Origin: a virus
Virus record (IMG/VR): IMGVR_UViG_3300047369_000061
Location: 1 to 33,696 of that record
DNA length: 33,696 nt
Strand: one strand, 5' to 3'
How positions within the stretch are numbered: position 1 is the stretch's first letter; each line of letters opens with the position of its first letter. The notes under the pieces were generated by a model. It did not search any database. It was not told the DNA's origin and saw only the letters and a list, made by a program, of their open reading frames with translations. Below are positions 16,830 through 23,297 of this stretch, one piece after another. Both the position numbers and the translations under genes were made by a program.

Positions 16830-17240
16830 ATGGCTATAACAAGAAGTTTTAAACTCGCTGAATTCATCCGTCACATGTCTTATAACTCTAGTACAGATAG
16901 AATAGAAACAGGTAAAGAGATTCAAGACGAGAATACAACAACAGGTGGTATCACTAAAACTGCTACTACTGAATTCTCACTTGATAACTTTGCTCATGCT
17001 ACCTATAGAGCTGCGAGATATATCGTGGCGATGTCAGAGGGAAGTAATTTCCACTCAACAGAGATAATGTTAGTACATGACGGTTCTACCGTGACATTAA
17101 CACAATACGGAACGCTTAAAGATACTAACTTAGCGACATTTGATGCAGACATTAATGGAGACAATGTTAGACTACTATGTACACCGGCGGGTACAAACTC
17201 AACGGTTATTAAGTTTAACAGAACTACAGTCGAAGCTTAA
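16830..17240 (+). CDS. Short structural protein made mainly of the shared tip domain (136 aa)
   Basis: 136 residues. A unique N-terminal ~50 residues (MAITRSFKLAEFIRHMSYNSSTDRIETGKEIQ) is followed by the shared domain: RAARYIVAMSEGSNFHSTEIMLVHDG, TQYGTL, DADINGDNVRLLCTPAGTNSTVIKFNR. The same domain ends the 274-aa and 272-aa neighbours. The gene is preceded by a GGGGGA ribosome site and followed by a strong terminator, so it closes a transcription unit. It looks like a stand-alone version of the tip domain on a different anchor. Confidence 0.65.
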   Translation: MAITRSFKLAEFIRHMSYNSSTDRIETGKEIQDENTTTGGITKTATTEFSLDNFAHATYRAARYIVAMSEGSNFHSTEIMLVHDGSTVTLTQYGTLKDTNLATFDADINGDNVRLLCTPAGTNSTVIKFNRTTVEA

Positions 17241-17258
17241 ATTCAGTAATATATTATG

Positions 17259-17289
17259 AAAAGGGGGACTTTAGAGTCCCCTTTTTTTT
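17259..17289 (+). terminator. Strong rho-independent terminator
   Basis: GGGGACT (17264-17270) pairs with AGTCCCC (17275-17281) around a TTAG loop. An A run upstream extends the stem into the T run, and eight T follow (17282-17289). It ends the unit that closes with the 136-aa gene. Confidence 0.92.
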
Positions 17290-17305
17290 GTCGGTAGATA
17301 AATTA

Positions 17306-17313
17306 CATAAATA
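17306..17313 (+). promoter_or_regulatory. Late promoter CATAAATA placed on the start codon
   Basis: CATAAATA matches the T4 late consensus at 7 of 8 bases. It lies just after the terminator. T4 spacing puts +1 at 17319, exactly the A of the ATG. No Shine-Dalgarno is present in the preceding 30 bases. Confidence 0.65.
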
Positions 17314-17318
17314 ACACC

Positions 17319-18137
17319 ATGGCATCGAAAGTAAAATTTTTCGCAGATTTAGGTGTACAGTCAAAACTAAACACCCAAGTAGATGGCGATTTAACAGTTG
17401 CAGGTGACTTAACGGTTACAGGGACAACTTTAACAGTCAATTCTACAACGACATCTGTTGGCGACTCAATGTTTGAGTTCGCAAATCAAAATACTAGTTC
17501 AGACCTAATCGATATTGGTTTCTACGGAAACTACAACGATGGTTTATCAGATGGTGGTGCATCTGAGTACACAGGTCTATTCAGAGATGCATCGGATTCT
17601 ACATGGACATTATTCGATGGTTTAGAGGTAGAACCAGGAACTACAGTTAATACTAGTGGTTCTGGTTATGCACTTGCTGATTTAAAACTTGGAGATTTAA
17701 CTTCTTCAACACTAACAGCAGGTGGATTATTATATCCAACTTCAGATGGTTCTAACAACCAAGTCTTAATGACTAATGGTTCTGGTACTTTATCTTTTCA
17801 AGATGCTGGTTCAGGACTTACTTCTGGTACAGTGACTACAACATCGACTACTATCACAAATTTAGATACAATGGCGATTGCAAGTTATAGAGGTGCAAAG
17901 TATACTATAACAGTCTCAGACGCTACTGGTGGTGATTATGAGATAACAGAGGTTCATGTAATACACGACGGTACTAACGCAAGTATAACGCAGTTTGGTA
18001 CAGTCCTACAAGGTACATCTAGTGAGTTAGGAAGTTTCTCAGTAGATATCAACTCGGGCAATCTCAGATTGAGAGTCACTTCTGCCAGTACAAACTCCAC
18101 AGTTTATAATTTTAAGCGAATAGACCACGCTGTATAA
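17319..18137 (+). CDS. Fibre protein with beta modules and shared tip domain (272 aa)
   Basis: 272 residues. The start MASKVKFFADLGVQSKLNTQVDGDLTVAGDLTVTG leads into the DLTVTGTTLTVNSTT module with FEFANQNT, a version of the beta module in the 544-aa and 884-aa fibres. YPTSDGSNNQVLMTNGSG follows near residue 145. Residues about 185-272 hold the shared domain (YRGAKYTITVSDATG, VHVIHDG, TQFGTV, DINSGNLRLRVTSASTNSTV). No ribosome binding site is visible and the promoter abuts the start, so this may be a leaderless message. A structural fibre role is likely. Confidence 0.7.
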   Translation: MASKVKFFADLGVQSKLNTQVDGDLTVAGDLTVTGTTLTVNSTTTSVGDSMFEFANQNTSSDLIDIGFYGNYNDGLSDGGASEYTGLFRDASDSTWTLFDGLEVEPGTTVNTSGSGYALADLKLGDLTSSTLTAGGLLYPTSDGSNNQVLMTNGSGTLSFQDAGSGLTSGTVTTTSTTITNLDTMAIASYRGAKYTITVSDATGGDYEITEVHVIHDGTNASITQFGTVLQGTSSELGSFSVDINSGNLRLRVTSASTNSTVYNFKRIDHAV

Positions 18138-18197
18138 AATAGTTATAACTAATTGAATTTTATTAGGGAAAATGAGGTCTTTAGAACGACACCAATC

Positions 18198-18205
18198 TAT
18201 AAATA
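18198..18205 (+). promoter_or_regulatory. Late promoter, exact TATAAATA
   Basis: Perfect T4-type late consensus followed by ATAGTAT; +1 is predicted at the A of 18211. It drives the 72-aa/884-aa fibre pair. The rest of the 18138-18246 gap holds a 12-base palindrome (18140-18151) and nothing else I can name. Confidence 0.8.
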
Positions 18206-18207
18206 AT

Positions 18208-18226
18208 AGTATTAATTACTAATACT
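18208..18226 (+). repeat. Inverted repeat overlapping the late transcription start
   Basis: AGTATTA (18208-18214) and TAATACT (18220-18226) are perfect complements with a 5-base loop, followed by TTT. The predicted +1 (18211) lies inside the left arm, so only read-through transcripts would carry the whole hairpin. Confidence 0.6.
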
Positions 18227-18246
18227 TTTACAAAAGGACACAAGCA

Positions 18247-18465
18247 ATGGCAACAACACAAACATTTGTAATCGAGTATGGGTTATCAGTAGGGTCATCT
18301 GAAGTCATAAATTCAAGTGGAAAAATCGTACCAGGTGCGTTATCCAATGTGGATTCAGACGATATAACAGAAGGTTCAACTAACCTGTATATGACTACTT
18401 CAAGATTCAACTCTTCATTTGATACGAGACTATCTAACGCCACCATTGATGGAGGCACTATCTAA
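18247..18465 (+). CDS. Short fibre-anchor paralogue of the 884-aa protein N-terminus
   Basis: 72 residues. The front (TFVIEYGLSVGSSEVINSSGKIVPGAL) parallels the start of the following 884-aa protein (NFIIKNGLTVGTTEVITSAGLITGAAV). The middle (DDITEGSTNLYMTTSRFNSSFDTRL) parallels its DEITEGSSNLYFTNTR repeats. It ends TIDGGTI. AAGGA eight bases before the ATG is a good ribosome site. Its stop overlaps the next ATG by one base (TAATG), so it is coupled to the large fibre. It looks like a stand-alone anchor module, either a degenerate duplicate or a short partner subunit. Confidence 0.65.
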   Translation: MATTQTFVIEYGLSVGSSEVINSSGKIVPGALSNVDSDDITEGSTNLYMTTSRFNSSFDTRLSNATIDGGTI

Positions 18466-21119
18466 TGACAAGTAAAAATTTCATAATCAAAAATGGTCTA
18501 ACAGTAGGAACTACTGAGGTCATAACATCTGCTGGTTTAATTACTGGCGCCGCTGTCAACGAGGCAGTTGACGATAGAGTTGATTCTCTACTAACTGCTG
18601 GAACAGGTATCTCATTAACATATGATGACGCTGCTGGCACACTAACAATTAACGGACAACAAGGTGACATCACAGGTGTGAACGCTGGTGCTGGTTTAAC
18701 TGGTACTGCAAGTTCAGGTGATGCAACACTAAACATTGGTGCTGGTACAGGTATTACTGTAAATGCAGACGATATTGCAGTCAACTTCAAAGATGAAGAT
18801 GACATGTCTTCAAACTCAGCAACTCATGCCGCTACTCAACAATCAATTAAAGCATATGTAGATGCAAGTATTCTAACAAAAGACAATACAGACGAGATTA
18901 CAGAAGGTTCAAGTAATTTATACTTCACAAATACAAGAGCAGATGCAAGAATTACAAACGCATTAGTTGATGAAGATGATATGTCTAGTAATAGTGCTAC
19001 TAAACTTCCAAGTCAGCAATCAGTTAAAGCATATGTTGACGCTCAAGTTGCAACAGTTCCAACTGGAGACATAACAAGTGTAGTCTCAGGAACTGGTCTA
19101 ACAGGTGGCGGAACAAGTGGCGATGTCACTGTAAATGTTGTTGCAGGTAATGGTCTTATCGCAAATGCAAACGATGTGACAATCGATACTTCGATAACAG
19201 CAGATTTAACTACTGCACAAAACTTAACAAACAAAACAATAACGACTCCAATTCTAAATGGAACAGTTTCGGGTACTGCTGTCTTAGACCAAGACAATAT
19301 GGCTTCTAATAGTAATACTCATCTTGCAACGCAACAATCAATCAAGGCATATGTAGACTCTTCAGTTGCAGGTAAAGATAATACAGACGAGATTACAGAA
19401 GGTTCAAGTAACCTATACTTCACAAACGAAAGAGTAGACGATAGAGTAGATGCTCTACTAACTTCTGGTGTCAATGTCGCTATGACATATGACGATGCAA
19501 ATGGAAGTTTAGAGATTAGAGTACCTTACGAGAATATACAAGATACAGTTGGTGCTCAAATTGCAACCAATGGTACACATACAGGTCTTACTGCATCTTA
19601 TGACGATGCAAACGATGGTGCAATCGACCTTGCAGTATCAACATCACATGTTAGAGGTTTAATATCTGCTGGTGGTGACTTATCATACAACAGTTCAACT
19701 GGTGTAATTAGTTTCACAAACGATGCTGGTGATATTTCTTCAGTAGTTGCTGGAACTGGTATGACTGGTGGGGGAACTTCTGGTGATGTGACAGTTAATG
19801 TTATTGGGGGAGACGGTATTACTGCAAACGCAAATGATATCGCATTGTCTTCTTCAGTCGCTGGTAATGGTCTTTCATTCTCAAGTGGTGTTCTTGCAGT
19901 AGGGGTTGACGATAGTTCAATCGAATTAGATTCAGATGCAGTTCAAGTAAAAGCACTTGGTGTCACAAATGCCATGTTGGCAGGGTCTATCAATGAAGGC
20001 AAACTTGCAGGTGGTATTACAAACGCAAAACTTGCTAATTCTTCAATCACTATTGATGGTACAGCAGTATCACTTGGTGGTAATATAACTACAACAAATA
20101 CACAATTAACAACAGAACAAGTCGAAGACATTGTTGGTGGTATGTTAGATGGTACCGAAACAGGTATCTCAGTATCATACGATGATACAAATGGTAATCT
20201 TGACTTTGTTATTGGTGATAACGACATTACTAATGCCATGTTGGCAGGGTCAATCAATCAATCCAAACTTGCAGGTTCAATTACAAATGCAAAACTTGCT
20301 AATAGTACGATAACAATTGATGGTCAATCAGTTGCATTGGGTGGTTCAGTCACAACAACTAACACTCAATTATCAACAGAGAATGTACAAGATATCGCTG
20401 GGGCGATGTTCTCAAGTAATACTGAAAGTGGTATTACTGCAACATATCAAGATGCAGATGGCACAATTGATTTGAATGTTAGTGACCCAACAATATCCTT
20501 GACAGGCGATGTGACAGGTTCTGCTACAATGACCAATTTAGGTGATGTTAGTATCTCTACTACAGTCGCTGCTAACTCAGTCGCACTTGGAACAGACACA
20601 ACAGGTAATTATATTGCAGGTGTAAGTCAAGGAACTGGTGTCTCAGTAAGTGGTTCTGGAGAAGGTGCAACCGCAACAATCTCTATTGGACAGGCAGTTG
20701 GAACATCAAGTAATGTTCAATTTGGAAACTTAGTTCTCACAGGCGACTTAACAGTTAATGGTTCAACAGTAACCAATTCGGCAACAAATACAACTATCGA
20801 AGACCAACTTATAGAGTTAGGGACAGGTAATAGTGGTTCTGCTTCAGGCGATTCAGGTTTTGTTATCGAAAGAGGAAGTGATGCCAATGTATTTATTGGT
20901 TGGGATGAAAGTGCTGATGCAGTCACATTCGGAACAGGAACATTTACAGGTGCATCAACAGGTGATTTAACGATTACCCCAAGTGCAGTAAACACTGGCG
21001 CATTGACAATTACAAATGCAACAAACAGTGGTGGCACAGCGAGAAACATATATCAGTCAACATCAGCACCAGGCGGAAGTGATGGCGCAGTTGGCGATTT
21101 ATGGGTTCTTTACTCTTAA
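18465..21119 (+). CDS. Large modular tail fibre protein (884 aa)
   Basis: An 884-residue fibre. The N-terminal anchor (residues 1-30, FIIKNGLTVGTTEVIT) matches the 72-aa neighbour. Repeated modules follow: DEDDMSSNSATHAATQQSIKAYVDASI several times, DEITEGSSNLYFTNTRADAR, GDITSVVSGTGLTGGGTSGDVTVNV, TNAMLAGSINEGKLAGGITNAKLANS, and GAQIATNGTHTGLTASYDDANDGAIDL. Near the end is the GDLTVNGSTVTNSATNTTIEDQLIELG module, then a C-terminus with TSAPGGSDGAVGDLWVLYS. These are typical fibre modules of T4-like marine phages. It is the largest candidate receptor-binding fibre here, by inference from domains and place. Confidence 0.75.
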   Translation: MTSKNFIIKNGLTVGTTEVITSAGLITGAAVNEAVDDRVDSLLTAGTGISLTYDDAAGTLTINGQQGDITGVNAGAGLTGTASSGDATLNIGAGTGITVNADDIAVNFKDEDDMSSNSATHAATQQSIKAYVDASILTKDNTDEITEGSSNLYFTNTRADARITNALVDEDDMSSNSATKLPSQQSVKAYVDAQVATVPTGDITSVVSGTGLTGGGTSGDVTVNVVAGNGLIANANDVTIDTSITADLTTAQNLTNKTITTPILNGTVSGTAVLDQDNMASNSNTHLATQQSIKAYVDSSVAGKDNTDEITEGSSNLYFTNERVDDRVDALLTSGVNVAMTYDDANGSLEIRVPYENIQDTVGAQIATNGTHTGLTASYDDANDGAIDLAVSTSHVRGLISAGGDLSYNSSTGVISFTNDAGDISSVVAGTGMTGGGTSGDVTVNVIGGDGITANANDIALSSSVAGNGLSFSSGVLAVGVDDSSIELDSDAVQVKALGVTNAMLAGSINEGKLAGGITNAKLANSSITIDGTAVSLGGNITTTNTQLTTEQVEDIVGGMLDGTETGISVSYDDTNGNLDFVIGDNDITNAMLAGSINQSKLAGSITNAKLANSTITIDGQSVALGGSVTTTNTQLSTENVQDIAGAMFSSNTESGITATYQDADGTIDLNVSDPTISLTGDVTGSATMTNLGDVSISTTVAANSVALGTDTTGNYIAGVSQGTGVSVSGSGEGATATISIGQAVGTSSNVQFGNLVLTGDLTVNGSTVTNSATNTTIEDQLIELGTGNSGSASGDSGFVIERGSDANVFIGWDESADAVTFGTGTFTGASTGDLTITPSAVNTGALTITNATNSGGTARNIYQSTSAPGGSDGAVGDLWVLYS

Positions 21120-21125
21120 TAAATA
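21118..21125 (+). promoter_or_regulatory. Late-promoter-like motif AATAAATA before repeat gene C
   Basis: Overlaps the stop codon of the 884-aa gene and matches TATAAATA at 7 of 8 bases. Predicted +1 is about 21131. Just downstream, ATAGT (21128-21132) and ACTAT (21142-21146) flank a 9-base loop containing AAGG, the Shine-Dalgarno for the ATG at 21152. Confidence 0.55.
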
Positions 21126-21151
21126 GAATAGTATTTTAAGGACTATATAAT

Positions 21152-23254
21152 ATGGCGACAGGCTCACAAAAGGTAAAAACACCAACCGGTTGGAATGCAA
21201 CCCGAGGTGCATGGGTAAAAACAGACTCAGGCACATGGAAAGCTGCAGACCAGATTTATGTAAAGACGCCTACCGGTTGGAATAATGCTTCTGGACAACA
21301 GAGTGTTCAACAACCTTATCCTTATATCGCAAACGCACAAGAACCCAATATAAGAAACAGACAGAATCCTTATCCTTATATTGCTAATGCACAAGAACCT
21401 AATATAAGAAACAAACAGAATCCTTATCCTTATATTGCTAATGCACAAGAACCTAATATTAGAGATAGAAGACAACCTGCGATTTATCAAAATCCAGTAA
21501 ATGCACAAGAACCTAATATTAGAAATCAACAAGAACCAAATATTAGGTCACAACAAGAACCTAATATTAGAAATGCTAGACAACCTGGCACATATCAACA
21601 TAGGTCACCTTCTACATATAGAGACCCTAGAACATATCAGGATCCTTCTACATATAATCATAGAAGTCCGTTGACATATCAACATAGAAGTCCGTTGACA
21701 TATCAACATAGGTCACCATTTACATATGACCATAGGTCACCTTCTACATATAGTAATAGACAACCTAATACATATGACCATAGGTCGCCTTATAGAAGTC
21801 CGTTCATCTATCAACATAGGTCACCATTTACATATGACCATAGGTCACCGTTTACATATCGTAATCCGTTTACTTATAATCACAGGTCTCCTTTAACATA
21901 TGACCATAGGTCACCTTATAGAAGTCCGTTTACATATGACCATAGAAGTCCGTTGACATATGACCATAGGTCGCCTTATAGAAGTCCGTTCACTTATCAG
22001 CATAGAAGTCCGTTGACTTATCAACATCAGTCACCGAGTATCTATCAGAATCCAAGTACCTATCAGAACAGACAACCTAGTACTTATCAGCATCAGTCGC
22101 CAAGTATTTACCAGAATCCGAGTACCTATCAGAACAGACAACCTAGTAGTTATCAGCATCAGTCGCCAAGTATTTACCAGAATCCTAGTACTTACAACAA
22201 TAGACAACCTGGTACATATGACCATAGGTCACCTTATAGAAGTCCGTTTACTTATCAACATAGGTCGCCATTTACATATGACCATAGGTCACCGTTTACA
22301 TATCGTAATCCGTTTACTTACAACCATAGGTCACCTACTACATATAATCACAGGTCACCATATACATATGACCATAGGTCGCCTAGTACATATCAACATA
22401 GGTCACCTAGTACATATCAGGCAAGACAACCTAACGCTGCTAGAAACCCATTTAGTGCAAGACAACCATTTACATACGACCATAGGTCGCCTAGTTCATA
22501 TAATCACAGGTCACCTAGTACATATCAGGCAAGACAACCGAATAGTGCTAGACAACCATTTAGTGCAAGACAACCGTTCACTTATCAGGCAAGACAACCA
22601 AACTCTGCTAGAAACCCATTTAGTGGAAGAAATCCTTTCACTTATCAACATAGAACGCCTTCGATTGCAAACAATCAGTCTCCTGCATCTTATGGATACA
22701 GAAATCCGTTTACCTTTGGTGGTGGAGGAGGAGGCGGAGGTTGCTTCGCTCCAGGTTCAATGATATGGTTAGGCGATGGTTCACATGCACCTATCGAGTC
22801 ATGTGTTATTGGTCAATGGGTCATGTCTTGGAACGAAAGTACTAAATTACTTGAACCTAAGAGAATACAACAAATTAATCCTCAACCAATCAGTTCTATA
22901 TGGGATATAACATTCTCAGATGGTAGAATTCTACAGATGACTGATACTCACCCATTGATGCTACCAAATGGCGAATGGGGTGCATTTGATGTTGAGAAAT
23001 CAGTCAAAGAACATAGTTGGATGGAAGATATAGAAACACATGAACTTACAGTTGGAGATAGTGTATTCAGTATGTTAGATGGAATAATGTTTGATAGACA
23101 AGATGAAATGGGACTAGAGATAGTATCAGTAGAAGAACATTCAGAAATGGAAGTTTATAACTTAACTGATATTGAAGATAACTCGAACTTCTTTGTTAAT
23201 GGAATGTTAGCACATAACTTTAACAACCAAGGTCTACCAATTGGGCAAAAATAA
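21152..23254 (+). CDS. Repeat protein C: proline-led repeats, Gly8 linker and C-terminal Hint domain
   Basis: 700 residues. Residues 1-50 hold a duplicated KTPTGWN unit with WVKTDSGTWKAADQIYVK, related to the C-terminus of protein B. Residues about 54-522 are x-P...Q/R units: first NPYPYIANAQ and EPNIRNKQ types, then about 22 HRSP-containing units (SPFTYDHR) with 4-residue SPYR and 6-residue SPSIYQ pieces. The cap RNPFTF (517-522) and eight Gly (523-530) lead to a Hint domain (531-689): Cys531 first, T597xxH600 as block B, His688-Asn689 last, then Phe690. Only 11 residues follow. The repeat domain is very Arg-rich. This is probably an autoprocessed virion appendage protein. The Hint assignment is firm; the repeat function is unknown. 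Confidence 0.8.
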   Translation: MATGSQKVKTPTGWNATRGAWVKTDSGTWKAADQIYVKTPTGWNNASGQQSVQQPYPYIANAQEPNIRNRQNPYPYIANAQEPNIRNKQNPYPYIANAQEPNIRDRRQPAIYQNPVNAQEPNIRNQQEPNIRSQQEPNIRNARQPGTYQHRSPSTYRDPRTYQDPSTYNHRSPLTYQHRSPLTYQHRSPFTYDHRSPSTYSNRQPNTYDHRSPYRSPFIYQHRSPFTYDHRSPFTYRNPFTYNHRSPLTYDHRSPYRSPFTYDHRSPLTYDHRSPYRSPFTYQHRSPLTYQHQSPSIYQNPSTYQNRQPSTYQHQSPSIYQNPSTYQNRQPSSYQHQSPSIYQNPSTYNNRQPGTYDHRSPYRSPFTYQHRSPFTYDHRSPFTYRNPFTYNHRSPTTYNHRSPYTYDHRSPSTYQHRSPSTYQARQPNAARNPFSARQPFTYDHRSPSSYNHRSPSTYQARQPNSARQPFSARQPFTYQARQPNSARNPFSGRNPFTYQHRTPSIANNQSPASYGYRNPFTFGGGGGGGGCFAPGSMIWLGDGSHAPIESCVIGQWVMSWNESTKLLEPKRIQQINPQPISSIWDITFSDGRILQMTDTHPLMLPNGEWGAFDVEKSVKEHSWMEDIETHELTVGDSVFSMLDGIMFDRQDEMGLEIVSVEEHSEMEVYNLTDIEDNSNFFVNGMLAHNFNNQGLPIGQK
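21771..22335 (+). repeat. ~120-nt segmental duplication inside gene C
   Basis: 21771-21891 and 22215-22335 (offset 444, divisible by 3) align without gaps and differ at about 8 positions by eye. They encode the same order of units (YDHR, SPYR, QHR, DHR, SPFTYR, NPFTYNHR). The interval between them includes the 66-nt tandem units. Confidence 0.8.
22016..22213 (+). repeat. Three 66-nt tandem repeats inside gene C
   Basis: Units 22016-22081, 22082-22147 and 22148-22213 each encode 22 residues as 8+6+8 (SPSIYQ, NPSTYQNR, QPSTYQHQ types). The base differences among the units are mostly synonymous. Confidence 0.85.
22742..23218 (+). other. Hint (Hedgehog/intein) autoprocessing domain of protein C
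   Basis: About 159 residues, the size of a mini-intein without an endonuclease. Block A: CFAPGSMIWLGDGSHAPIESC with nucleophile Cys531. Block B: TDTHPL (Thr597, His600). C-terminal blocks: VYNLTDIEDNSNFFVNGMLAHN, ending His688-Asn689. The +1 residue is Phe, not Cys, Ser or Thr, which in the family favours cleavage over full splicing, as in bacterial intein-like domains. Gly530 precedes Cys531, as expected for thioester formation. Confidence 0.88.
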
Positions 23255-23274
23255 TGAAGATGATAATTAAATTA

Positions 23275-23297
23275 AGATTAGGGAGTAAAATCTAATG
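23275..23297 (+). promoter_or_regulatory. Shine-Dalgarno in a 9-nt hairpin loop before gene D
   Basis: AGATT (23275-23279) pairs with AATCT (23289-23293). The loop AGGGAGTAA carries the Shine-Dalgarno. The ATG begins at 23295, one base after the stem. It resembles the layout before gene C and gp13. Confidence 0.4.

Noticed and set aside
18172-18222. 16-codon ORF beginning ATGAGGTCTTTAG
   Set aside because: It spans the exact TATAAATA promoter and the inverted repeat. It would be untranslated by the late transcript, and it is too short to support.
21600-22500. CRISPR-like array
   Set aside because: The repeats are in-frame coding units of 12, 18 and 24 bases with no unique spacers, and they continue a clear protein grammar.
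22218-22763. 181-aa + frame rich in His and Ile inside gene C
   Set aside because: An alternate frame through the repeats kept open by their periodicity. It has no start signals and would run across the Gly8 and Hint boundary.
22742-23254. Full protein-splicing intein
   Set aside because: The +1 residue is Phe and the C-extein is only 11 residues, so a cleavage-type Hint domain fits better.
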